The position numbers were made by a program, and so were the translations under genes. A stretch of 37,366 bases of DNA. It comes from Candidatus Kerfeldbacteria bacterium (lineage in GTDB: Bacteria > Patescibacteriota > Patescibacteriia > UBA9570). The DNA lies in the NCBI GenBank assembly GCA_016182495.1, contig JACPGK010000002.1, positions 76,581 to 113,946 on the forward strand. The letters run 5' to 3'. The notes beneath the pieces were generated by a model. It had not been told where the DNA came from and did not search any database. It worked only from the letters and a program-made list of their open reading frames with translations. Below, piece by piece: positions 1-8,193 of this stretch. Each line of letters opens with the position of its first letter. The first letter of the stretch is position 1.

Positions 1-2038
1 CTATCCAGGCTGGTTGATCTAAACCGATGCGATCGAGTAATTTTGAAAACTTATTACGATCTTCCGCTCGATCAATATCGCGCGGATGGGTACCAAGAAT
101 AGTGACACGGTGTTGCTGTAAATCGAGGGCTAAATTATTCGGCACCTGACCACCCATTGATATAATTGTGCCATGGGGTTGTTCAAAATCGATAATATCT
201 AAAACTCGCTCTAGGCTCAACTCTTCAAAATATAATCGATCACAAATATCATAGTCAGTAGACACTGTTTCTGGATTACAATTAATCACCACACTGTGGT
301 AGCCCTGGGCTTTAATGGTGTTGACCGCTTGCACACAGCTCCAATCGAACTCAACACTAGAACCTATCCGATACGGTCCGCTGCCTAATACTACAATTTG
401 CTTACGGCCTGGGACAATATCGTGCTCACTACCATGGTAGGTAAGGTATAAATAATTAGTGTTGGCTGGATATTCTCCGGCCAAGGTATCAATTTGCTTA
501 ATCACTGGAGTAATTTGCCAACGTTTGCGTAATTGTCGCACGGTAGCAGATGGTTGCTTACTATAATGAGCAATTTGATCGTCGGCAAAACCAAGTTGTT
601 TAGCTTGCCATAAACGGGTGCGGGTGAGTGGTTTTGTTTTTAATTGTTCGCTAAAATCGACGATGGTTTTAAGTTGATACAAAAACCAACGATCAATTTG
701 ACTAAGTTGATGCAACTGCTCAACGGTATAACCATGCTGCAAAGCGGTGGCGAGAGCATATATTCTGCGATCAGTGGCCTGAATAATTTCAGACCGAAAT
801 TTTTTAACAGCCGGATGATCCCCTACTAATCCTTGCGTACCGGTACTGGTCATACGCAAACCTTTCTGCAAGGCTTCGGTAAAAGTTTTGCCAATAGCCA
901 TCACTTCACCGACCGATTTCATTTCTGTAGAAATGGTATGGTCAGCGTGTTTAAATTTTTTTAAATCCCACCGAGGAATTTTTATGGCAACGTAATCTAA
1001 CGCTGGTTCAAAACAACTGGTAGTAGTCTTGGTCACAGAATTTTTTACCTCAAGTAGATTGTGACCTAGGGCTAATTTGGCCGCTACCCACGCTAACGGA
1101 TAACCAGTTGCTTTTGAGGCTAAAGCGGAGCTACGTGATAGCCTGGCATTTACTTCAATCACTCGATATTGATCAGACCGAGGATCAAGTGCAAATTGAA
1201 TATTACACTCACCAACAATACCTAACGAACGCACTACGATCATGGCGACTGAACGCAACTGGTGATACTCGTGATTGGTTAACGTTTGTGATGGCGCCAC
1301 TACGATACTCTCACCGGTGTGAATACCCATAGGGTCAACATTTTCCATGTTGCAAACTGTCACACAATTATCGAAACGATCACGTACCACTTCATATTCA
1401 ATTTCTTTCCAGCCACCAAGATACTCTTCTATTAATACTTGCGGTACAGTTGCCAGAGCTTCACGTAGTCGGCGAATTAACTCTGTTTGATTAGTAATAA
1501 CGGCTGATCCTTCGCCACCTAATGAAAAGGCTGAACGCATTACTAATGGAAAACCGATTGTTTTGGCTTGTTTGATGCCAGCTGTTACAGTGGTAACAGC
1601 GGCACTTTTGGCTACGGTTATATTAATTTTACGTAAAGCCTGGGCAAATAGTTTACGATCTTCAGTTAAACGAATAGCCCTGGTAGGCGTGCCTAGTACC
1701 GCCACTCGATATCGTTGCAACACACCCTGGCGTTCTAACTGTAATCCAACATTCAAAGCCGTTTGTCCACCAAAACTTAACAGCAAAGCATCGGGTCGTT
1801 CTTTAGCGATCACTCGTTCTACAAATGAACTCGTCAGTGGTAAAAAGTATATCCGATCAGCCATGGCTTGATCGGTTTGCACAGTAGCAATGTTTGGATT
1901 AATTAGAATTGTCTTAACCCCCTCTTGCTGTAAGGCTTTAATAGCTTGGGAGCCAGAATAATCAAACTCGCCAGCCTGACCAATGCGCAAGCCACCCGAG
2001 CCAAGAATTAATACTGTTTTGGGTTGGACTGGTTTCAT
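1..2038 (-). CDS. carB: carbamoyl-phosphate synthase large subunit, N-terminal ~679 residues (3' end off the left edge)
   Basis: Makes carbamoyl phosphate from bicarbonate, ammonia delivered by CarA and two ATP, for pyrimidine and arginine synthesis. The frame is open from an ATG at 2038 to the window edge, so the C-terminal third is missing. The protein opens with a nucleotide-binding segment reading GSGGLRIGQAGEFDYSGSQ. Further on it has the ATP-grasp blocks EYEVVRD, CNMENVDPMGIHTGES, GECNIQFAL and EVNARLSRSSALASKATGYPLA. A second GSGPYRIGSSVEFDWS block marks the start of the second synthetase half. The start overlaps the carA stop as ATGA, implying translational coupling. The GSGGL(S/R)IGQAGEFDYSG signature and several following blocks resemble eukaryotic CAD/CPS more than E. 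coli CarB (GAGPIVIGQACEFDYSG). Identification is very secure; the affinity to CAD is by eye. Confidence 0.96.
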   Translation of the reverse strand, partial: MKPVQPKTVLILGSGGLRIGQAGEFDYSGSQAIKALQQEGVKTILINPNIATVQTDQAMADRIYFLPLTSSFVERVIAKERPDALLLSFGGQTALNVGLQLERQGVLQRYRVAVLGTPTRAIRLTEDRKLFAQALRKINITVAKSAAVTTVTAGIKQAKTIGFPLVMRSAFSLGGEGSAVITNQTELIRRLREALATVPQVLIEEYLGGWKEIEYEVVRDRFDNCVTVCNMENVDPMGIHTGESIVVAPSQTLTNHEYHQLRSVAMIVVRSLGIVGECNIQFALDPRSDQYRVIEVNARLSRSSALASKATGYPLAWVAAKLALGHNLLEVKNSVTKTTTSCFEPALDYVAIKIPRWDLKKFKHADHTISTEMKSVGEVMAIGKTFTEALQKGLRMTSTGTQGLVGDHPAVKKFRSEIIQATDRRIYALATALQHGYTVEQLHQLSQIDRWFLYQLKTIVDFSEQLKTKPLTRTRLWQAKQLGFADDQIAHYSKQPSATVRQLRKRWQITPVIKQIDTLAGEYPANTNYLYLTYHGSEHDIVPGRKQIVVLGSGPYRIGSSVEFDWSCVQAVNTIKAQGYHSVVINCNPETVSTDYDICDRLYFEELSLERVLDIIDFEQPHGTIISMGGQVPNNLALDLQQHRVTILGTHPRDIDRAEDRNKFSKLLDRIGLDQPAWI

Positions 2039-3078
2039 AACATACTGACAAAATAATCAAATATGTAGTCACTATCATGCGGTCCAGGATTGGCTTCGGG
2101 ATGAAACTGTACTGAAAAAAACGGTTTAGTGCGATGGTGGATTCCTTCCACCGAGCCATCGTTGGCATTACGAAACCACACTCGCCAAATTTTAGGTAAC
2201 GTATGTTCTCGTACGGCATAGCCATGGTTTTGCGATGTTAACAAACAGCGTTGACTATCCACTATCTGACAGGGCTGATTTTGGGCACGATGACCGTATT
2301 TTAACTTATAGGTTTTTGCACCTACCGCTAAAGCTTGAATTTGACTGCCTAAACAAATACCAAAATTTGGCTTGCCCGAGCGTAAGGCCTGTTCAGCATA
2401 CGCAATAGTTGTTCGGCACTGTTTCGGATCGCCTGGACCATTTGAAATTAATACTCCGACAAAATCATTTAACTCGGCCACATAATTATAATCCCACGGT
2501 ACACGCTTAATGCGGATACCGCGTTGTGTTAACGATCGGATCATGCTTAATTTCACACCACAATCTACCAGTATAATCTGCTTACGGCTACTACCGTACC
2601 ACATTGGTTTTTGACAACTGACTTCCGCCACTAAATTTTGTGTATTTGGATCGGGTATTGTAGTAACTGGACGATCGTGACCAACCACAATTTGACCCAA
2701 CATTACTCCATGGTTGCGTAACCGTTTAGTCACTGCTCGTGTGTCGATGCCGGTAATACCAGGAATACCATGATACTGTAACCATTCTCCCAATGATTGT
2801 TGAGCTGACCAATGAGCATAGTGGGCTTGATACTGTAACACCACTACTCCGCGTACTTGAATTTGGTTCGATTCAAATTCACCTTCAGGCACGCCATAAT
2901 TTCCAATCAGAGGGTATGTATACACTAAAATTTGACCCCGATACGAGGGGTCAGTTAAACTTTCGGGATATCCAGTCATGCCGGTATTAAATACTACTTC
3001 GCCAGTGATACTCAAAGCGGCACCAAATGATTCACCTTGATACACTGTGCCATCATCTAGTATTAAGTGGGCTCGCAT
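2035..3078 (-). CDS. carA: carbamoyl-phosphate synthase small (glutaminase) subunit
   Basis: 347 aa, close to the usual family length. It hydrolyses glutamine and channels ammonia to CarB. The N-terminal CPSase small-chain domain starts MRAHLILDDGTVYQGESFG. A class I amidotransferase domain follows, with the nucleophile elbow FGICLGSQ (Cys nucleophile) and the C-terminal QFHPEANPGPHDSDYIFD holding the catalytic His and Glu. The residue after GICLG is Ser where most homologues have His (GICLGHQ); the catalytic Cys itself is intact. Blocks such as TYPLIGNYGVPE, HWSAQQSLGEWLQYHGIPG and GAKTYKLKYGHR resemble eukaryotic CAD. It is the first gene of carAB, with its own promoter about 80 nt upstream, and its TGA overlaps the carB ATG. 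Confidence 0.96.
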   Translation of the reverse strand: MRAHLILDDGTVYQGESFGAALSITGEVVFNTGMTGYPESLTDPSYRGQILVYTYPLIGNYGVPEGEFESNQIQVRGVVVLQYQAHYAHWSAQQSLGEWLQYHGIPGITGIDTRAVTKRLRNHGVMLGQIVVGHDRPVTTIPDPNTQNLVAEVSCQKPMWYGSSRKQIILVDCGVKLSMIRSLTQRGIRIKRVPWDYNYVAELNDFVGVLISNGPGDPKQCRTTIAYAEQALRSGKPNFGICLGSQIQALAVGAKTYKLKYGHRAQNQPCQIVDSQRCLLTSQNHGYAVREHTLPKIWRVWFRNANDGSVEGIHHRTKPFFSVQFHPEANPGPHDSDYIFDYFVSML

Positions 3079-3081
3079 ATT

Positions 3082-3106
3082 AAAAAAACAGCCCTACTCG
3101 GGGCAG
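3082..3106 (-). terminator. possible weak attenuator hairpin in the carAB leader
   Basis: Read on the minus strand, a GCCC/GGGC stem (extendable by C-G and A-U pairs past a U-U mismatch) is followed by seven T residues that end only a few bases before the carA ATG. A 12-codon ORF (minus 3150-3115) precedes it. The arrangement resembles a leader attenuator, but the stem is short and the leader peptide (MNKRPTKIHYE) has no obvious regulatory codon bias. Low certainty. Confidence 0.35.
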
Positions 3107-3160
3107 TGACCGTTCTATTCATAATGAATTTTGGTTGGTCGTTTATTCATATCATGGGCT

Positions 3161-3189
3161 AGTATAGCAAGGCTAAAAAAACCGGTCAA
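3161..3189 (-). promoter_or_regulatory. carAB promoter
   Basis: On the minus strand, TTGACC (3189-3184) and TATACT (3166-3161) are separated by exactly 17 nt, a near-consensus housekeeping promoter. The -35 box overlaps the stop of the upstream sulfotransferase-like gene. Transcription would start near 3154 and give a leader of about 75 nt before carA. Confidence 0.72.
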
Positions 3190-3764
3190 CCGTATGCTCG
3201 ATTACGATATAACGTAGTATCAATTACCGCTTGCATAGCGGCTGTATTAAGATTCCCCCCTAAAAAATTATTTAGCTTAATAATTTCTCGATCAGAGTGT
3301 TGGAGTAAATCATTATACCAAACATACAATATCTCTAAATGAGTTTGCTGCTTCAACCAAGCCATGATGTTCTGTAAATGAGCCTCGAATAATTCTTTCA
3401 TTTCAACATCATCTACGATCATATCTTGATTGTTTCGTAATAGCATTTTTTTCTGGGAGGCTAAAATTTCGGCCATGGTGCGACGCATAAAAATAACTTT
3501 ATAGTGCCGATCAGTTGGTAAATCGTACAGTAACATTGATACCATTTTAACCACTTTACCCTCCGCCTTTGGTAACCATGCCGTATCGGCCGGTAATTGC
3601 TTCACTCGTTCATACTCATAATAGCCTTTGGGATTATCTTCATCGGCTACTCGCTGATGATCGGCCAGCACTGGCACACCACCAGCTTCAAGCATTTTCA
3701 TGGTCATAGAAGTACCCGAACGTGGTAAGCCTGCGACAATTAAAATTTCATGGGGCTGAATCAT
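3186..3764 (-). CDS. small P-loop sulfotransferase-like protein
   Basis: 192 aa, shorter than typical sulfotransferases (250-300 aa). The N-terminal ILIVAGLPRSGTSMTMKML matches the 5'-phosphosulfate (PAPS) loop of sulfotransferases (PRSGTS). The later VIFMRRTMAEILASQ resembles the 3'-phosphate-binding block, with Arg and the conserved Ser before Gln. Known members move sulfate from PAPS to carbohydrates, lipids or proteins; the substrate here cannot be read. Nine bases separate it from the gatB stop, so it is probably the second gene of a gatB transcript. It could instead be a more general P-loop enzyme, because no acceptor-binding motif is recognisable. Confidence 0.72.
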   Translation of the reverse strand: MIQPHEILIVAGLPRSGTSMTMKMLEAGGVPVLADHQRVADEDNPKGYYEYERVKQLPADTAWLPKAEGKVVKMVSMLLYDLPTDRHYKVIFMRRTMAEILASQKKMLLRNNQDMIVDDVEMKELFEAHLQNIMAWLKQQTHLEILYVWYNDLLQHSDREIIKLNNFLGGNLNTAAMQAVIDTTLYRNRAYG

Positions 3765-3773
3765 GTCATTAGG

Positions 3774-5288
3774 CTACTTTAATTTTTGACGTAATAAATC
3801 AGTCACGGTTTGAGGATTAGCTGCTCCATTCATTTGTTTCATCACTTTGCCTACCAAAAACATTAACACGCGCTCTTTACCAGATTGATAATCAGCTACT
3901 ACCTGTGGATTGGCTGTAATGATTTCATCACAGGCTTGGGCTAAAGTAGCTTCGTCGTGTACTTGTTCTAAATTTAAGGTTTGCATCAATTGTGATGGAT
4001 CACCACCATGCTCAAACATTTGACGCATAATGGTTTGAGCGGCTGATGAATTAACCTTGTGTTCATACACTAATGTAATCAGTTCGGCTAGGTTTTCTGG
4101 GCTGATTTTTAAGCTACTAAACGGTTGTTGAAATTTGGTTTGTAAACCAAATATTTCAGTAGTCAACCAAGTACAGGCCGATCGACACAGCTGACGCCCT
4201 GATTGGTTCCAGATATCTTCATCACTACCTTCAGTACTATCAAGCGAGCTCAACCAACTACGCAATTCTGATATGGTTTGTTCATAATATTCAGCCACTG
4301 CTGGATCAGTAGTGAGCACTTTGGCATCGTAGTAGGATAGGTTGTACTCTTGCATAAAACGCTCCCGCCGATCGAGCGGTAATTCTGGTAAGCGACCCCG
4401 TAATCGCTCAATATCATCTTCAGTAAAATGGAGTGGGGGGATATCTGGTTCTGGAAAATATCGATAATCAGCCGCTTGCTCCTTGGTGCGCTGCACATAA
4501 GTAACTTGTTGTGTTTCATCCCAACCACGAGTTTCTAAGATATCAGGTGCTTCATTACGATTCCATAAATCAGTCTGCCGTTGTATTTCAAACAGCAAGG
4601 CTTTTTCGATGGTTTTAGTTGAGTTTAAGTTTTTAATTTCAGTTTTAGGGTACAGTGCTGTATCGCCTACCGGACGCAATGACACGTTGGCGTCAATACG
4701 CATATGCCCTTTTTCCATATCAGCGTCAGAAATACCTAAATACCGCACCAACGTTTGTAATTCTTGTACAAATAGTCTGGCTGTTTTAGGATCAGTGATA
4801 TCAGGTCGGGTGACAATTTCGGCTAGTGGAGAGCCCGCTCGATTAAAATCAACCAGCGTAGCCTCTTGGGCATGCACATTTTTAGCAGCATCCTCTTCTA
4901 AATGGATACGCTCAATGTTGATAGTGACTGGTGTCACATTATCTGGGTAAATGGTTAATTCCCCATCGGAACACAACGGTAAATCATATTGTGAAATTTG
5001 GTAACCTTTTGGTAAATCGGGATAAAAGTAATGTTTGCGATCAAACTTCGTAAACAGAGCAATATCACAATTCATCGCTAAACCAAGTACTATGCCATAA
5101 TCGACCGCTTGGGTATTAACCACTGGTAAGGTACCTGGGTGCCCTAATGAAATTGGGCTAACATGAACATTCGGCTCAAGGGTATCGGCGTTTGAATCCC
5201 CTGAAAACATTTTTGAGGCAGTGTTCAGTTGAACATGAATTTCTAAACCAATCACTGTTTCGTAAGGCGTTATCATATCGCTTAGCAT
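3774..5288 (-). CDS. gatB: aspartyl/glutamyl-tRNA amidotransferase subunit B
   Basis: 504 aa. GatB activates mischarged Glu-tRNA(Gln) or Asp-tRNA(Asn) with ATP so that GatA-derived ammonia can amidate it. The signature GLEIHVQLNTASKMFSGDSN lies at the N terminus, followed by GHPGTLPVVN, YFYPDLPKGYQISQYD, IHLEEDAAKN, DFNRAGSPLAEIVTRPD and DANVSLRP. The C terminus has the GatB/YqeY tail (VVADYQSGKERVLMFLVGKVMKQMNGAANPQ). Translation could start at Met1 (5288) or Met5 (5276). The first ATG lies immediately after the T-run of the preceding operon's terminator. gatA and gatC are not in this window. Confidence 0.96.
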   Translation of the reverse strand: MLSDMITPYETVIGLEIHVQLNTASKMFSGDSNADTLEPNVHVSPISLGHPGTLPVVNTQAVDYGIVLGLAMNCDIALFTKFDRKHYFYPDLPKGYQISQYDLPLCSDGELTIYPDNVTPVTINIERIHLEEDAAKNVHAQEATLVDFNRAGSPLAEIVTRPDITDPKTARLFVQELQTLVRYLGISDADMEKGHMRIDANVSLRPVGDTALYPKTEIKNLNSTKTIEKALLFEIQRQTDLWNRNEAPDILETRGWDETQQVTYVQRTKEQAADYRYFPEPDIPPLHFTEDDIERLRGRLPELPLDRRERFMQEYNLSYYDAKVLTTDPAVAEYYEQTISELRSWLSSLDSTEGSDEDIWNQSGRQLCRSACTWLTTEIFGLQTKFQQPFSSLKISPENLAELITLVYEHKVNSSAAQTIMRQMFEHGGDPSQLMQTLNLEQVHDEATLAQACDEIITANPQVVADYQSGKERVLMFLVGKVMKQMNGAANPQTVTDLLRQKLK

Positions 5289-5291
5289 AAC

Positions 5292-5325
5292 AAAAAAAGC
5301 CGGTCTTGTTAAGGGACCGGCTTTT
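5292..5325 (-). terminator. intrinsic terminator of the sigma-factor operon
   Basis: A perfect 11-bp inverted repeat (5295-5305 with 5315-5325; minus-strand AAAAGCCGGTC...GACCGGCTTTT) with a 9-nt loop is followed on the minus strand by a run of T. It sits just past the stop of the secreted propeller-like gene and immediately before the gatB start, separating the two units. Confidence 0.9.
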
Positions 5326-5334
5326 GGTATGTTA

Positions 5335-6417
5335 TTATCCTTTAGTTAAACGATACACTTCGGCATTAGTGGCATTCGTAGTCGGCAAATATACTTTGCC
5401 ATGATAGCGTAACACATGGTTCAAGGCTGTATTAGCGCTATTGCCTAAACCAGCTTCAACAGCTGTTTCCCATGTTTCAGTGGTTTCATTCCATAGCATC
5501 ATAGCTGCTCCAGCGGTGCTATTTTTTGTCAAGGCAAATAAACCGCCAAAGCCTGGTAAGCGAGCAAACCGAGTGACTTTTTCTGTGGTAGCCTCACCTA
5601 AATTATCAGCGCCCATTTGTACAAAGGTGTTGCCATCTGTACTGACGAATACTTTAGTAACGCCGTCTACTACCGCGGCTACATTGAGATGCTGTTCTGG
5701 CCCAGAGTGCATGGCTGTGATGGCGTCACCAATATCACCAACGCTCTCCCACGTTACTAAATCATCAATGGCCGAACGATACACCATGCCATCAGCTGTG
5801 CCAATATATTTGTAGGCAACATCAGCCACAGTGTAATGGGTGGCAGCATTAACAGTACCAATATTTTGCCCTAATCCATAGGTGCCAACTTGTGTCCAAT
5901 CTTCTCCGTTCGTGGTTGAAAATAAACCAGCTCCAGCAGCATTGGCAGTCAAGGCGTATAAGGTATCATCGGTTCGAAAAAATTCAGATACGGCTGTATT
6001 AGCACTATCGCCAAAACCAGCCTCACCGGCTTGCTGCCACAGTGCTGGACGACCCATTCTTTGTACCTGCCATACTTGGGCAACGCCTGTTTGGTTAACG
6101 GCGGCTAAATACAATTTGCCATTGAATACTCGAAAACGAGTAATGGAATTAGTATCAGCTACTAAATCACTAATGGTGGGGGCGTCATCGTTGATGGCAT
6201 TCCAGGTATTAGCACTGCGATTAGCGCCATACACGCCAATGGTACCATCGTTTTCTTCAGCGATGGCGAATAAACGATCATGATGTTTAAATATATGGGC
6301 TTGATTTGAATTATCAAACGTACCCACTTGAGTAGTGGTTAAAGCAGCGGCTGGCAAGGCTACCACCAAAACCATGACACTGGCAGCACTACCGATGAAA
6401 TTTCGCAATGAAATCAT
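5335..6417 (-). CDS. secreted repeat protein, probable beta-propeller
   Basis: 360 aa with a clear signal peptide (MISLRNFIGSAASVMVLVVALPAAAL). The mature part has repeats of about 50 residues, each ending in a Trp/Gly-rich turn: FRVFNGKLYLAAVN, FFRTDDTLYALTANAAGAGLFSTTNGEDW, VLRYHGKVYLPTTN. The recurring G(F/L)G(D/N)SANTA motif appears at least twice. This resembles exo-sialidase or kelch-like propellers that bind surface ligands; no catalytic motif is seen. It is the last gene of the operon with the ECF sigma factor, 12 nt after the coiled-coil gene and just before a strong terminator. A role at the cell surface is inferred from the signal peptide only. Confidence 0.7.
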   Translation of the reverse strand: MISLRNFIGSAASVMVLVVALPAAALTTTQVGTFDNSNQAHIFKHHDRLFAIAEENDGTIGVYGANRSANTWNAINDDAPTISDLVADTNSITRFRVFNGKLYLAAVNQTGVAQVWQVQRMGRPALWQQAGEAGFGDSANTAVSEFFRTDDTLYALTANAAGAGLFSTTNGEDWTQVGTYGLGQNIGTVNAATHYTVADVAYKYIGTADGMVYRSAIDDLVTWESVGDIGDAITAMHSGPEQHLNVAAVVDGVTKVFVSTDGNTFVQMGADNLGEATTEKVTRFARLPGFGGLFALTKNSTAGAAMMLWNETTETWETAVEAGLGNSANTALNHVLRYHGKVYLPTTNATNAEVYRLTKG

Positions 6418-6429
6418 ACAAAATATATA

Positions 6430-7182
6430 TTAAGACTTAGATGATTTAAGTTGCATCACTATAGACTGAATCTGGTTACGTAACTGCTGCCCTAGCCCCT
6501 GGACTGTTTGCAATTGATCACGCACAGCTCGTAAATGATCAATAGTTTTATCTTGCAGTAAGGCATCCTGCTGTTGTTTGAGTTGCTGACTAGCCAGTTG
6601 ATAATCAGCCAGCGTGGTTTGTAATTCTGAAATATCAACTCCAGCATCATCCAAATGCTGAATGATGACATTGAAGTGCCCAATTATTTGTTCGGCTCGA
6701 TCATTAGATTGATACGTTGGCAAGGTAATTTGCTCGGTAATCAGTTGCTGGCGTTGTTCACGCTTAGTACGGACATGTTCAATAATTTCCTGTCGAATTG
6801 ACTGGGCGTCGGCCTCACTATTGGCGGCTGTCAAGCGTTCGCGCATGGTTTGTAGCCAGGCTAGTTCGGTTTCAAAATCAGCCAGTACTTCGGCTCGCTT
6901 AGCTTCTGGGATACGATTAAAGTTTTGTAGACGCTGAATGCGTTGTTGAATAATTTGTTCATGCTGATTAATGCCATCATTTAATGTTTGTGGTCGTTCT
7001 GGTTTACGAACATTTAATTTGTTAGGTAGTATTGACTGATTAGTATTATTTCGTTGTGGTGATACTAGAGGTTTATTAAAATTCGGTTTTGGTTGTAGCG
7101 TTCTATGAGGCGCAGCTAACGTGACGGTAGGTAATACCACCAGCCATAAAGTCATTAAAACATACCGGCGTGTAGTGATCAT
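6430..7182 (-). CDS. secreted or periplasmic coiled-coil protein
   Basis: 250 aa, no family recognised. It starts with a signal peptide or membrane anchor (MITTRRYVLMTLWLVVLPTVTLAAP), then an Asn/Pro-rich linker. From about residue 65 it is almost entirely charged and Gln-rich helix typical of coiled coils (EQIIQQRIQRLQNF, ELAWLQTMRERL, REQRQQLITEQ, QQLKQQQDALL). Its ATG overlaps the stop of the anti-sigma-like gene as ATGA, so the two are probably translated together. By position it may be an extracytoplasmic partner of the sigma/anti-sigma pair, in the way CpxP- or RsrA-type accessory proteins cluster with them; this is inference. Confidence 0.62.
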   Translation of the reverse strand: MITTRRYVLMTLWLVVLPTVTLAAPHRTLQPKPNFNKPLVSPQRNNTNQSILPNKLNVRKPERPQTLNDGINQHEQIIQQRIQRLQNFNRIPEAKRAEVLADFETELAWLQTMRERLTAANSEADAQSIRQEIIEHVRTKREQRQQLITEQITLPTYQSNDRAEQIIGHFNVIIQHLDDAGVDISELQTTLADYQLASQQLKQQQDALLQDKTIDHLRAVRDQLQTVQGLGQQLRNQIQSIVMQLKSSKS

Positions 7183-7640
7183 AGTTCTTCTAAACTATCG
7201 GCTAAGGTTAGAGCATCAACTTCTCGTAAAGAGACATCGTATTGGTGTGTGGAAATCGCCAGTTCGGCATTCAATGCATCAATAGCGGCTAATTCTTGTT
7301 CGATACTTGTTACATTTGCCTGGGTTAATTCACCAGTAGGCGCGGCAGAATTCTGCCATAGTACAAAGGCGATTACAGCGGTTACTCCGGCAGCTGCCAC
7401 TGGCAGAGCCCACAGCCAAGACCAACGCTTGTGCCGAGTTCGTTGTAATTGAGGTAACCGACCTGATATGACACTCGGTTGAGCGACTGTTTTGAGGTAT
7501 CGACCAAATTTTAATACTCCAACCACTTCAACATCCGCCAGTTGTTCGATTGTTGGCCAAGCGTTAGCAGCATCTAAATCAGCTAAATACTGTTCGACTA
7601 AATCGGCTTGTTTAATTTCGTTAGGTTGAGAGGGTGTCAT
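7179..7640 (-). CDS. probable membrane-bound anti-sigma factor
   Basis: 153 aa from the ATG at 7640 (MTPSQPNEIKQ). A longer frame begins at 7688, but that region is the sigma gene in another frame. The N-terminal ~70 residues are cytoplasmic and helical (KQADLVEQYLADLDAANAWPT). One transmembrane helix follows at about 74-96 (WLWALPVAAAGVTAVIAFVLWQ), then an external acidic tail with heptad-like leucines. This one-helix topology directly downstream of, and overlapping by 20 nt, an ECF sigma gene is the classical anti-sigma arrangement. No zinc-type HxxxCxxC motif is present, so it is not a ZAS protein. Function is assigned from position and topology. Confidence 0.62.
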   Translation of the reverse strand: MTPSQPNEIKQADLVEQYLADLDAANAWPTIEQLADVEVVGVLKFGRYLKTVAQPSVISGRLPQLQRTRHKRWSWLWALPVAAAGVTAVIAFVLWQNSAAPTGELTQANVTSIEQELAAIDALNAELAISTHQYDVSLREVDALTLADSLEEL

Positions 7641-8193
7641 ATAGTAATTTAGCTTTTTGTAAGGCCCGATATTGGCGAATCTTGGCATTGGCTACTGTAA
7701 TATTCAGGGCGGTAGCGGTTTCTTGAATAGTATAGCCTCGTAAAAACCGGTGTTCAAGCACTGCCCGATAGTCATCTGGGAGTTGGGCTAATAGCTGCTG
7801 TAATTGTTCGGCAGCGGCAGCTTGCTCGGCTTGCTGTTGTTCATCGCTTTCGGCACTGGCTGGTTCTATACCCAGGTCAAAAAAATATTCAACCGATACC
7901 TGGGGATGACTGTAATGAGCTTGCCAATGATCGGCTACTAAATTTTTTGTTATTTGAAATAACCAATTTTTAAAACTAGCCTGACCCTGAAATGACCCAA
8001 GATATTTAAACGCCCGTAAAAATGCTTCTTGAGTGATATCCTCGGCATCAGCTTGGCAACCTAATCGCTTGTATAAATATCCATAAAGCAAACGACTGTA
8101 CTTTTGATACAAGGTGGTTTGGGCAGCACGGTCTCCTGCTTGAGCAGCCCTAATGAGTTGACCTTCTGCTGACTCCACAGTGTTATAGACCAT
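7621..8193 (-). CDS. ECF-type RNA polymerase sigma factor
   Basis: 190 aa, typical ECF length. Region 2 spans about residues 20-85 (LYQKYSRLLYGYLYKRLG, AEDITQEAFLRAFKYLGSF, FKNWLFQITKNLVADHW), covering core binding and -10 recognition. A linker rich in Glu/Gln/Ala follows, then region 4 (LLAQLPDDYRAVLEHRFLRGYTIQETATALNITVANAKIRQYRALQKAK) with its helix-turn-helix for -35 recognition. The gene overlaps the nuclease stop by 11 nt at its 5' end and the anti-sigma-like gene by 20 nt at its 3' end. It probably controls a cell-envelope response, perhaps including its own operon. Confidence 0.92.
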   Translation of the reverse strand: MVYNTVESAEGQLIRAAQAGDRAAQTTLYQKYSRLLYGYLYKRLGCQADAEDITQEAFLRAFKYLGSFQGQASFKNWLFQITKNLVADHWQAHYSHPQVSVEYFFDLGIEPASAESDEQQQAEQAAAAEQLQQLLAQLPDDYRAVLEHRFLRGYTIQETATALNITVANAKIRQYRALQKAKLLYDTLST

